Source: Acanthochromis polyacanthus (Eukaryota > Chordata > Actinopteri > Pomacentridae). From it: a stretch of 64,000 bases of DNA. Location: NCBI RefSeq assembly GCF_021347895.1, contig NC_067120.1, forward strand, positions 16,973,361 to 17,037,360, given 5' to 3'. Below are positions 12,801 through 24,685 of the stretch, piece after piece; within the stretch, counting starts at the first letter, position 1, and every line of letters begins with the position of its first letter. Position numbers and translations under genes: made by a program. The notes under the pieces were generated by a model, which searched no databases, was not told the DNA's origin, and saw only the letters and a program-made list of their open reading frames with translations.

Positions 12801-15800
12801 TTCCCCTACTGCTTAGTAGCTTCATTGGACCCACTGTGGTGTTTGATTCTTTGAGCATGCCACTGTTGGCATACAGGATGGCTATAGTAATAAAATGACA
12901 AGGCCTCTCTCCCTGCAGCACCGGCCTTGTACTGAAAACAGGTGCTTGGTGGAGATTACAGAACATAATTATGTCTTCTTTCTCCACCCAGTACAGAAGG
13001 AGGAGACCAGTGTTGTGTTCCGCACCATCCCACTGATGTATTTGCAATTGTCACAGTCGCAAGCTGTTGGCAAGACGGGTTTTATCTAATGTGAGCTTGT
13101 GAATGGAAAACGGAGAGGAAGAGGAAGGAAACAGAAAAGCAAGAAACTCTGGATGCTTCACAATAACAAGAAGCCAGTAGTATATATAATGTGCTGTCTC
13201 CAATTTCAAGTTAACCTAAATAGAATGACACTGATGTGAAATAGTGAACCAGCAGTGTACAACTGAGAGGACTTCCTGAGAAGCTTTAGCCTGTGTTATA
13301 CCTTTTATGAAGGTGTGAGGGCCTGTTTAGAGATCACATGACATGGATTTTATCGTCTCTCCATGTCCACAAGAGTCTGCACAGACCCTTCTGTAGATAT
13401 CTACATGCAAATTGAAAGTACAAGGACAGTGTTGTAGATCATCTGGAGTAGTGTGAACTACACTGATGGAAGTCTCCTGCACATGTATGGAATGAAGTCC
13501 TCCAAGCAGACTAGAAAGTAGTATAGTAACACTATGTATCTGCTGTATCAAGAGCTGTCCATGTGCATGTCCGCAACGGAATATAATGAAGTCTTTAGCC
13601 AAGACCTGCATCCTTACATCTCAGCAAGTAATCACACTTTAACTTGCAGCCTATTAGCTATGTTAGCTGAAATGCTTAATGCTAATAAATCCACCGTGAC
13701 ACGACACAATTCCTCCGCTACCCGTGCAGTTGAAGTCATTTGGGGGTAAAGGTGTGTCTTGCATTGGTCTCACACTTCAAGCATACAGCATAACCAGGGT
13801 AATTTTGTGTACTTTGAATAAGCAAAGTGATGTTACTGTAAAGAGCAGTCTTCTTAAGCTTAAAATCTGACTGACATGTTACTTCCCTCCAGTTCGTTGA
13901 CCTCAACAAGTCAGTGGATCCATGTTTTAACTCAAATTCTAGAAAGTAAGCCGAACTTTAATTAAACTAGAATAGAATAGAACTAGAATTAAAAGGGAGT
14001 TTCACCAATTTTAACCATGAAAATCACAAGGACTGCTAGTCAGCCTGTGAAAACATCATTTTATTCCGTGCGAACCGGAGCATGTGTGAAGCTTCAAACA
14101 GTTTGACTGCTTCATTACTCACTAGCTAACTTTTGTGAAATGGATACTGACCAGATTACTCTAGGAAATCTAATATCTCACCTCAAACTGCATAGTACAA
14201 GTTTTTGAGAGACATAAAGAGACCTGGCGGTGGGTAAATATCACCCAGTGTGGTCATGTGTGTCAGTTATTGTTCCACGGTGATGCAGCAAGGTGTGTGA
14301 CGCCAGGGAGGAGGAAGGTGAATGCTCAGTCGTCACGGCCATGAGGAAACGAACCCACACAACCAGTGTTTGTTTTTTGAAAACGCAGGCACATTTGAGG
14401 TATTGGCTAATCTTTAATCTGAAGAATCACAAGTATGTGTTCCAAGTTTGAAAAGACCGTGAGGATCTGAGTGGAGTTGGGTGCCTATACGAAGTTGCAT
14501 GCTTTGCGCGTCATAGAGGAAATTGCAAGATTATGCCTTAGGCCTGGCCAGTAGTAATTACTGAAGAAGTGGCCTATAATCTGCGGTTGTCCTGTGATGT
14601 GTGTGAGCATTACTGTGATTGTGTGGAGGCTGGGATGGCATTGTTGCGCATATTTTTGTGCTCTGCTAAAAAGGTTGTTTGTGGCCAGTGACATCCGTAT
14701 GTTATGCACTTCACACCTCACCTTTTTATGTGACAAAAATGGGAGCTACTCTTTATGATGTGACTGAAAATAAAACAATGTGTGGAAAATCGTTATCAAA
14801 GATTTTAGGAATTTGTTATTGCAGAAAACAACATTATTTCTATCATCTAATGGAAAGGAAGTGGGACATGAGCACTCTACACAGACTAGTCAATGCAAAG
14901 TTATTCAATATAAAATAAAAGTGATCACATTTTGCCCAGGGAAATAAAACCCCCTTTTAAAAGCCTTACCTTTGATCTAACAAGGTCGCTGGCAGACGTT
15001 TAATTAATCATCGGTTTTTCTTGGCTCTTTCTTTCTCTTGCTTTCGTCACCTTTCCTCTTGGCACTGTTTCCCAAATTAGGATTACAGCCCTGAAATAAT
15101 TAATGAATAAAAAGTTATATTTACCAGCCAGTCATCATCTTTGTGTCATTAAGACTTGATAAAAGCTCTTATTTGGGGGCGAGCACCTGCTCTACCTGCC
15201 ATCAGCTCCTCATGTGCTGCGTGCAGCTGCTGCCTTGGCCGGCCCATTGCTGGTTCAATTCCAGGCCCTGCAGCTCTTTACCATCAACACTCACTGAGAG
15301 CTACCACATTAAGGTTGGTGACAAATGACCCCCGAGGTCCTGGCAAATCATAACACTGCATCATAACACCTCAGAGCAGCTCACGGCAGCTCTGAACGTC
15401 TTGTTCCATCAAGGCTTTGATGCATGCCAGCCTAACTAACCACAAATGGAGGCTGAGTGTTGGATGCATCTGCTGATGTTGCAATTAGGGATTTCCCAGG
15501 TAGAGAGGTGAGGCCATGAGGTCAAAACTGCTGACATTACAGAAAAAGATTACTCCTGTCTAATTTTGAGCTGTGACCCCAAGCACTAATAGTCCCAAAT
15601 GTCAGTAATAATCTCAGAAGATGATACACTCCCTACTTCAGTCAGTAGAAGCTACTAAAGTGGTTCACATACACACAAGCTTTTCACACATTTTGCAGTT
15701 ATTTTTTTTGTCTCTATGCATGAATTAAAAATGTACATTTTAATAAATGTTCCCTCCACAGTTGCAACAGTATTAACACATAGGTCATGAAGGGAATGAA

Positions 15801-17616
15801 GACTTTGTAAGCTCCTACCATGCAATGATGTGCACAGTTCTATTAAAAGAATTTAGAAGAGGGGCATCGCGCAAAAAACGCCCATCATATCTTCGATTAC
15901 ATGTTGACAAGCTAAAACACTGTGCAGCATATTTGCCAAAATAAGTGATGTGAACATGTAAACACCTTCAAACGAGCGGATTAAAAAGTTCTGTACACAT
16001 TTCAGATTCGAAACGCATCTATTTCAAGTGCTGCTGTAAAAAAACAATGTCTATATAGTGGCTATCCAATAAACTCAGAATTCAAATCAAAGTCTGTAAT
16101 TGCTGTGATTGATACATATTGCAGGGTTACTTGTTTACAACCTCCCTGTCCTCTCCTGCCAACCATCCTCCTAATTGTCCTTGGGCCACACACTGAATCC
16201 AAAGCTGGTTCCTTAAATGCAGCTCCACCACTATTGATGCGGTGTTTAAGTGTGTAGGGGAATGTATGAACGAGAAACACACTGTCAAACTTTTTGGAAC
16301 TGCTAAGGTTAAAAAAGTGCAATGTAAGTGAGCACCATCTAACATGGCCTAACAGACAGCTGCATTAGGAAGCTACTATAGTCATAGATCCTATATTTTG
16401 AAGTCACTATGGTTTTCTGCTCTCCATTCCAGGCTTAGAACTAGAAAATGTACCATTGAGGGGGTGGATCCACAACTCTGGAGCTCATTAAAACTGTCAC
16501 TTAGAAAAAAAAAACGATATTTAAAGTGTTTGAAATGAACCTGTAGTTTATTAATCTGTCTGATGCATTTGGTAAAATACCTCCACTGAAAGCTCCACAG
16601 GCCCTGTTGATTACTTGTCCTGTGTGAAAACAAAAAGACCAAAGTGTTTGTGATATGATATTAAAAGAAGGGGGAAATAGTGATGCATACAGAGAGATGG
16701 AAGTGTTTTCTTTGACAAATGCTCATACTTAAGACCTGTATCTGTCTTTAGTCTGTCCTGCACTTCCCTTTCCTTAATGCAGATTTATCGACTTGTCTGT
16801 TGCTAGGCTACGAACGCGTACATTGGTTCTCCGTTGCTTTGAATGGATGAGGTGTGCTGCCAGAATCTGGTCTGGACTCGGAGTTGAACGCTAATGCCTG
16901 CACAAACTGACCCGCAGTAACTGTAACTTAACCTGCCAGTTTAAGAAAACACAAGCTTTAGCCAGCGTGCATGCAGCACGTCAAAGTCAACACAGATTGG
17001 ATCGATAACCTGATCGAATAACGGTCACCAGCCGGTGGACTGTAAGTTTACATGACTGCAGCAGTAGACTTCTACTACTGCTCTTTTGCTACCTAACACA
17101 CAGGCTAATTATCGCTTAATGACTTAATGAGAGCTGCGGGTTTGACTCAGCAGGAAACAACCCTTCTGTTTTACATCCAGTAGCATACTCCTGCAGCATG
17201 ACTCACCCCGGCCTGGCTCAGCCGTCGGCTCCATGTGCAGACAGTGTACAGGTCTGCCTGACTGACAGAGTGAGAGATCAGGGGTGATTTCACAAAAATG
17301 GTGGACTTACGCATGAGATTAAGTGTGCTTGATAAGATTTTTTGTCTCTATCTTAACTTTGATATCCCAACAGTGCTTCTCATTGAGTTTTAACCAATGA
17401 ACAAGTGTCTGATTTTAATGTTTTGTGTCCCTCCTTCCTATTTTGACATCATTTTTTCTCATATTTTAATTGCGGACGATTTGTAGTTAACACTACAAAA
17501 TCTGTACAATCATTTCGTAATATTTAAATCATGAAGAAACCCAAAATCATAACAAATGTACAGAACAATGCTAGTTTATCATTTAAGGTGAAGTCAACAC
17601 TGTTTCATTTATGCTG
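9811..17616. other. no gene recognised
   Basis: Gene-free by inspection. Some parts, such as 11000-11130 and 12000-12070, are repeat-free and could be conserved regulatory sequence, but nothing in the single sequence proves it. Includes a short ACTAGAATAG-type tandem at about 13967-13990. Confidence 0.65.
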
Positions 17617-17842
17617 GTGATGCACAATGTTGGATTTTGAAAAATATTCATTTATGCAAATATCTTCCGACCTATTTTGCCAAGATAAACATATACATGT
17701 TTTTCTACCTAATGGCAGAAAATATGAAGTCTCTCTCGCAGTGAAACTGACATATTATGCCCGTGTTAGGTCACTGGCAGGAAAACAATTAAACTATCAG
17801 CCAATATCAGTGACGATGCTGATATAATTTTGCATCCCTGAA
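17617..17842 (+). mobile_element. possible degenerate hAT-type MITE
   Basis: The stretch begins GATGCACAATGTTGGATTTTG and ends CAGCCAATATCAGTGACGAT then GCTGATATAATTTTGCATCC-CTG. It resembles a short vertebrate repeat whose ends read AGGGATGCACCGAT and ATCGGTGCATCCCT. The copy is decayed, the left terminus is not clear and no target duplication was identified. Confidence 0.4.
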
Positions 17843-18461
17843 TTTACAGTATGATTATTTTCAGTGATTGCAGCCATGATTCACAGTATTTACTGTATAA
17901 TTCAACAAACCTTAACCAGCAAAGTGTGATTAATTACTAGGAATTAGATTTTTATTGTTTTATGGCCAAGATTCAAGTTTGAAACATTGAAACATTATTG
18001 GAATTACTGATGTTCACCACAAAAACATAATTCTCACAACACATGAAGGAAACACCCTCAGTCCACCTCATGGCAGAAAAAGGAACCAGGTCAGACAATG
18101 TTTAACCTTTAAGATTTCATAATCCTTCCTTAATGCTTGATCACTCTTCCCCTTGAAATTACTTCTGATTGTAGAGGAAAAGCTAATTCCCTTAACTCAT
18201 TGAAGTTTATTGGGTGAACATAATTTCATTAGAAGCTATCGCAACTGAAAAAAGATTGATGTAAACTCCTGTGGAAATATTTTTTTGTTTGAACTAAGCA
18301 GAACAGAGTTGTGGTAGAAGAGGTGGACTTATTAAATGAGTAGTCATTAAAGGGGAGCAGAGGTGGGTGGAATCAGCAGCTGGGAGTGAGGATCTACTCA
18401 CAAGTACAGTGAAGCTGTACACGAGAAGCACTAGAGAAGAACAAGTTAATTCAGCTATACC

Positions 18462-18806
18462 AAACTCAAGGTAAGTCAACTTAAGTTAAGTCAAGACAAC
18501 TAAACTCAAGTTAACTCAAGTCAACCCAAGTCAAGTCAACTAAACTCAACTCAAGTCACCTCACATTAAGTCAACTGAACTCAAGTCAAGCAAACCAAAC
18601 TTAAATCAAGTGAACTACACTCAAATTAAGTCAACTGAACTCAGGTTAGCTCAAGTCAGCTCATGGTAAGCCAACTCGGGTCAAGTCAACTAAACTCAAG
18701 TCAAGTCAACTAAGTTCAAGTAAAGTCATCACAAGTCAACTACATTCAAATCAAGTCAACTAAAGTCAAGTCAGCTAGACTCAAGTCAAGTCAACTAAAC
18801 TAAAAT
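18462..18806 (+). repeat. pentamer-based minisatellite (CAAGT/CAACT/AAACT units)
   Basis: About 345 bp of degenerate tandem pentamers of the form (C/A)AA(G/C)T, mostly in a higher-order 15 bp unit CAAGTCAACTAAACT. Occasional units such as CACCT and CAGCT mark older variation. Flanking sequence is unrelated and has no reading frame across the array. Confidence 0.9.
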
Positions 18807-20230
18807 CACATTATGACCCCCCCATACCAACTCCTGTTATCAGATAAAGATTTTGCATTAAACCACATATGGTTTCCAGCAGTAGTAGCTTTATCTGCAT
18901 TATATTGAGGTAACGTATAGCGAAATTTGAATGGTGCTTCTGAGGCATGCATCAGGTCATGTTCATTCATGTAGCAAACTGGAGGATAAAGCTGTTTTTC
19001 AGTCTTGTGGTTTAATTGTCAAAATCACAATTAGAAAGGCTTTGTTGCCAGTTATGTTTTGACATATAAGGAATGTGACTTGGTACAATATCATATAGAT
19101 TTAAAAAAGTGTTTCCAGTCGTAGTTATTAGATGTTACAAGATAAAAATGAATCCTTGTTATAAGTCAAATCAGCAGTAAGTGTAGATAAGTGTTCATAA
19201 ACGACAAAAAGGAGTATTTTCAGTGTGCGATGTGCAAATTAGTCACCTGAGAATATGCAAGGTTACATAGTTTGTAGTGCAAACAAAAACTGGAAATGTG
19301 GAAAAGAATTTTGTGGAAGTAAAATCAGTCATGAGCTCTTAGGGTCTCATTTATTATCCGTTTGTACTTTTTATGTAAATTTGTTGTTGGGGAACAATTT
19401 TCTGTTAGTAGAATAACTTGCCTGTAGCTCAGATCTAGTAGAGTTTCCTCAGGGGTCAAAAGATTTACCAGAGATGTTTACTCCCCTAAAAGGTTTTTAA
19501 GAATGAAATATGTGCGGAAATACACAACAATACACAAATTGAAATTTTGTTGTGCAGTTAATCGATTTCATAAATAAACTGGAAACAAAACCTACTAAAT
19601 AAGATCTAATTGGAATCTACACTTTCCTGACAAACGTATGTCAACTAAAACACTTGTGTTAATTATTATGGTAATTAAGTGTGTAACAGAACAGTTCCTT
19701 TTAAATAATGTGGAAAAACTAATTGGAACAATTTAGTTTTTATTAATAACCAATTTAAAGACTTGTGTTTATGCTGCCGATCATTAAGTAAACGTTTTTT
19801 AAATAATCCACATGTTTGAAGCTAAGCTGACACGTTGGAGGTATTGACATGAAGCGGACCATAAAGGGCTGCCAACTCCAGTTTGTAATTCCTTCTGAGG
19901 CCAGTTGGCTTATGCAAATAGTGGACCACCCGTTGCCATTGAAGAAGGATTAGAAACCCACTGTAATGAGCCTGCAGCCACTTTGAATGACAAGTTTAGT
20001 GCAACAAAATTGGGAACCAGAATCATGTTTCCTGTTGAATACGATAAATGGTGTAATATTATTTGTCATTGTAATTAGAAACAGCTCTCTCCTTGATGTC
20101 GTCGTATACCTGAATTGTCACGAGATGATCTTGGTAGAACTTGAATGGGTCCGTGAATAATGCCGGATGATCTTACAGCAGCAAGAATTACTTTAACTGC
20201 AAAAGTAAATAAAACTAACTTTAGTTTTTA
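18807..20230. other. no gene recognised
   Basis: AT-rich, without reading frames or recognisable repeats. Confidence 0.7.
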
Positions 20231-20815
20231 CAGGGTTTCTGCAGGGCATTAAAAAGCATTAATAGTCATTAAGTTGATTTTGCGAAAATTAAGGCCTTTA
20301 ATGGCATTAAAAATCATTAAATTTGATTCTCAGCGGCATTAAAAATTCTTTCTGCAGTTTTCAAGAAAAATATTTGATGATAATAATACGATAATGTATC
20401 ATTATAGACTGCGATTCGTCAGATATGTGCATCTGTGTAAACAAGCTGAAGCATTGCGATAATTGTCCCGGCTGGTCGGGTACAGTTGCCAAAACCTGCA
20501 TGTTTGGAAAGTGGTTGGCAGGCTGGACCAGGTGGAGGAGAGCTGGGAAATGGGGAAATGCAAATTCCAGCTAAAATGGCTAGAAAATGTGGAATTCAGA
20601 GAATGACTACAGCCTGTGGGTGGTCAAGATTGGTGTCTGGATTCAGAAATAGTGAAATGGAGGGACAGTTTTCACATAAAAATAATCTTTTACAAAAGAA
20701 CAAATCCATGTAATTTGTTGAGTTCACGGTCATGGCATTCAAATTTTTACAGTATAGCATTAAAATGGCATTAAAAAGCATTAAATTTGACTGGCTGATT
20801 TCTGCAGAAACCCTG
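20231..20815 (+). mobile_element. non-autonomous DNA transposon with 14 bp terminal inverted repeats
   Basis: The element starts CAGGGTTTCTGCAG (20231-20244) and ends with the perfect complement CTGCAGAAACCCTG (20802-20815). The flanks carry a 5 bp direct repeat, TTTTA, directly abutting both ends (20226-20230 and 20816-20820), which may be a target duplication or chance in AT-rich DNA. GCATTAAAAAGCATTAA occurs near both ends in the same orientation. The ends and the internal fragment suggest an hAT-like origin, but the 8 bp duplication normal for hAT is not seen, so the superfamily is uncertain. Confidence 0.72.
20550..20713 (+). pseudogene. degraded transposase-like N-terminal fragment
   Basis: The frame at 20550 reads MGKCKFQLKWLENVEFRE, a stop (20604-20606), then LQPVGGQDW. 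GKCKF..KWLE....RE.LQPV resembles the first residues of a large fish hAT-like/BED-zinc-finger transposase or domesticated family, in which I recall the order GKCKF, WLE, WL.PV. The zinc-binding segment that would follow cannot be traced. The family assignment rests on memory of the motif only. Confidence 0.45.
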
Positions 20816-23167
20816 TTTTAAAGTTAGCTGCAATGCTGGATGATTGATAGAAAAAAGACAGTTGTAATATGTTTTTCAATGCGCCGTATTTCTCATTAAA
20901 TCTCGTGATATGCATCTACAAGTCAAAGAACTAGTCTAATATAATTCACCCAACTCTAAACGAAATAAACTGTATTACTCATAGAAGTGGACGCTGCACT
21001 GTAACAATACAGATCCATCAGCAGATAATGTAAATGACTGATGGGAGTTCCAGAGTGTTGTTGGACTTGGTGGCAGTCAGGCACATCCACTCAGTGCTGG
21101 ATGTAGAGGAGGCACACCTGCAGTCACGCCATATTTCTCTCTCATCACATCCACTGAAAGTCATTGGCAAGGACAAACACGCTCATCTCGCACAGTCGGA
21201 TGCTTGATGCATGCGTATGTTCATCTATGCACGTGTATCCACAGGTTTTAGATTAATTTGGTTCTCTTTCAGCAGTCTGATTAGCTTCATGGAAAGAAAT
21301 GTCTCAGTCTGAAGGAAAGTGGTCAAAGAAAGCAGCATCCTTAATCATTTTGTGATTGAAGACTTCTGGACACTGAAACTCTTTTCCTGTCACTGATAGG
21401 TGTTTTTTGTGACACATATACCTCTGTTACACTTACTTAGACAGTTAATTTTTCACATTTGTTGATCATAACTTTGATGTTTACTTATCTATCACATTAT
21501 GATTCTTACAAATAGTTTTATGTTGGTTGTCACAAAGCATAGAAAAAGAGACTTTACCATGACGGTGACAGAACTTTTTCAGTCAGTATTATCTTTAAAC
21601 TGAGACTTGTTGCTTTGAACTGCCTTCTGTGGCCATTGATTTGTTTTATGATTTCTTATAATTGCTGTTATATGTTACTTCCCCCCCCCCAGATTCTACA
21701 TTTTGAAAGAGTGAAATGTTCAGGTTTCATGACACTATCAGAGGTATACAGTCCATAGTTGCTGTGGTTGTACGTCACTGCATTTCATTTCAATGAGTCG
21801 ATTTTCTCACGTTTGCAAATGGCAAAGAGAAAACTGTAGAAACACAGCTCACTATAATGTAGCCCAGTTTAACGTTCCTAGTTTCTGCTACCACAAACGT
21901 AAACATATAGTTTAATTATCATATCTCTAACAGTCTGATCAAAGCTGGCATTAATAGTTTTGTTTTGTAAAGGTTACGCTTCTGGCTGAGCAATTGTTGC
22001 ATTAAATATGACACGTCTATACAATTTAAAAAAAAATGTGTTTGGGCTCTACACAAAAAAATGAACACAACAGTTTGCATCAGTCTTTTTGGGTTACGAC
22101 AACTGCTAATAAAGAAGGACTGAATTATGGAGCATAGCTTTTCATCTACAATCAAAATTATGTCCAACTATCAGCCTTTACCTTTTGAAACTGTTCGAGC
22201 ACGTTAAGAGGAGGAAACCCGAAATCCTGAACTCAAGGTTGTTAGTCTAATTTGTCAATTTAGGTGCACAATTTAAGATAAAAAAAAAGCTGTTTTAAAT
22301 ACTCTGATTCAGTTACCTCAGCTTAAATGTAGTCTTATATAATCTAACATAGAAACTTGAGTTTGAATTATGCAATTACCAACAATACTATGTTAAACCC
22401 TTCAATTAAGACAATTATTTCTATCTTGCAAACATGCATTTAATTACTTGAATTGTTACTATACTACTATACCTAATAAACTAGCCACAGAATATATGTG
22501 GAACTACGTTATCAGCCAAGGTATACTGAAGCAGTGTATAATAGGAAATACATTATATCTTATATTTTAAATCTACACTATCAAGTAAAATTCTGCACAA
22601 TTGAAGCCTCTATAGACCACATACAAAGAGTGATATTAGCATCTATCAGTTTAATGGAAAACAAAATGCTAAAAAAAATATTCCATTCTAGTCACTCCAT
22701 GTTTACTTTGGGTTTTATTGGTCAAAATCACAATGTAAAGGGTGTCAAAAAGCTGGTAAAAAGATAAATAAGAATTCTGACCTGCAAGGCAAATCTTTTT
22801 CCAGCACAGCTTAGATGTGATGTGATACACTACACAAGATGAAGTGATAAACTGTCATGCCTGCTGCTTTTTTTCAATCTAGACATTCCTACAACATTCA
22901 GGTTGGGCTGTATTTGTTCCAGTATCATGTAGTCTGAGCCCCTGGGCCCCTGCATGAAGAGGATCTTCACAATCTCTGAGATTAAAGTATAGTAGAAGTA
23001 AAATAGTTGCCCTGCTGATAAAGGAAGCAGTGTTATCATCAGTTTAAAACACAACCAGACTGAGAGTGAATTAGCTGAAGGTCCATCTCCTTCAGTTATA
23101 AAAGATAGTAGAGAAGAGCTCATAGAGATGTTGCAGTCAGTTTATACTGAAATGACATTTCAAACTA
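20816..23167. other. no gene recognised
   Basis: AT-rich sequence between two non-autonomous transposons. A C10 homopolymer lies near 21682. No exon-like frames. Confidence 0.7.
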
Positions 23168-23763
23168 CACTCAGCAAAAATTTAAACACAACAATTTTGT
23201 TTTTGCTCCCATTTTTCATGAGATGAACTCAAAGATATAAAACTTTTTCCACATACACAATATCACCATTTCTCTCAAATATTGTTCACAAATCTGTCAA
23301 TCTGTGATAGTGAGCACTTCTCCTTTGCTAAGATAATCCATCCCACCGCACAGGTGTGCCATATCAAGATGCTGATTAGACACCATGATTAGTGCTCACC
23401 GGACATGTCACCCATTGAGCATGTTTGGGATGCTCTGGATCGGCGTATACGACAGCGTGTACCAGTTCCCACCAATATCCGGCAATTTCGCAGAGCCATT
23501 GAATAGGAGTGCACCTTTCAGAGTGCTTTTTTATTGTGGGCAGTCATGGTGTCTAATCAGCATTTTGATATGGCACACCTGTGAGGTGGGATGGATTATC
23601 TTAGCAGAGGAGAAGTGCTCACTATCACAGACTAGACAGATTTGTGAACAATATTTGAGAGAAATGGTGATATTGTGTATGTGGAAAAAGTTTTAGATCT
23701 TTGAGTTCATCTCATGAAAAATGGGAGTAAAAACAAAAGTGTTGCGTTGATATTTTTTGAGTG
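23168..23763 (+). mobile_element. Tc1-like deletion derivative with ~220 bp inverted repeats
   Basis: A 596 bp non-autonomous element flanked by TA (23166-23167 and 23764-23765). Its ends, starting CACTCA, are long inverted repeats (about 23168-23387 and 23544-23763) that match closely by eye. The roughly 156 bp centre keeps a piece of transposase (see 23399-23506). Confidence 0.9.
23399..23506 (+). pseudogene. Tc1-like transposase C-terminal fragment inside the deletion derivative
   Basis: The frame at 23399 reads PDMSPIEHVWDALDRRIRQR and then VPVPTNIRQFRRAIE with a stop at 23504-23506. This is the segment around the catalytic E of a Tc1-like transposase (PIEHVWD). The rest of the gene, including the first two catalytic residues, is deleted. 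It shows which family the non-autonomous element came from. Confidence 0.9.
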
Positions 23764-24117
23764 TATGTAATGATTCCAGTTTTTTCCCATTTGAGTTGTC
23801 CGCTTTAATTCTCAGGTTATTTGTGTATCTATGAAGTGTAGCTTTGGGTTTCTAAAGTTGTCCTACTTCTATTGCTCAACACACTGAGCCAGTGCTTGTT
23901 GGAAACTCATTTAGCCTCATTTTGCAAACAAAACATCATTCCAGTGAAGTCTTGTTTGATTTAGCCTTATTATAAAATGCACTGATGCTGTAATCCTCTG
24001 TCAGTTTTAGGGCCAGAGAAAAACGCATGGAGCTTCATGCAGTAATTACAATATGCTAAGAGAGAGATTTTGTTATGTGCCAACTTGGGCACAACTTGTG
24101 ACTTTGCTGAAAACATT

Positions 24118-24685
24118 TAATTCAATTCAGCTTTATTCACACAGTGCCAGTTCACAACAGAAGTCAGATCAGGGCACTTCACATAGTAAGGCCAGGACCT
24201 TACATTATTATGAAGAGCAACCCAAGAAATCCAACAATTCCCTTTGAGCTGCATCTGGCAACAACAGGTGAAAAAAACCCTCCCTTTTAACAGGAAGAAA
24301 CCTCCAGCAGAACCAGACGCTGGGTGGGTGACCATCTACCTTTACTGGCCGGGGTGAGGGGAGAGTTTAAAGAAAAAGAAGATGAGCAGTGAGAAACAGA
24401 CAGCAAACAAGAGAACAGTAAACGTGCAGCTCCAGATCCAGAGATACCTGCAGAGAGAGAGGACAAAGTGAAGAAATCACCAATTGTGTGAGAGAGACGT
24501 TAGTGGCATGCAGTGGAGGCATTTTAATGTATGGAGAGTGAAAAGGAGAATCTCAGTGCATCATGGGAAGTCCCACAGCAACAGAAGGGTGGCTAAGATT
24601 CATCTGAGCCAGCTCTAACTACAATCTTTATCATAACAGAAAGTTTTAGGCCTAATCTGAGAGTGGAAAGACCTCTTGAACCCAA
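24118..24685 (+). repeat. teleost dispersed repeat (TTCAATTCAGCTTTATT type)
   Basis: Landmarks: TTCAATTCAGCTTTATTCAC, AGGGCACTTCACATAGTAAG, GGACCTTACA, AACAGGAAGAAACCTCCAGC, GGGTGGGTGACCATCTACC, GCATCATGGGAAGTCCCACA and GAAAGTTTTAGGCCTAATCT. I recognise this order from a common teleost repeat. I cannot assign a class. The copy is degenerate and has no coding capacity. Confidence 0.75.

Noticed and set aside
18462..18806. CRISPR-like array
   Set aside because: Units are contiguous degenerate pentamers with no unique spacers, in an animal genome; it is a minisatellite.
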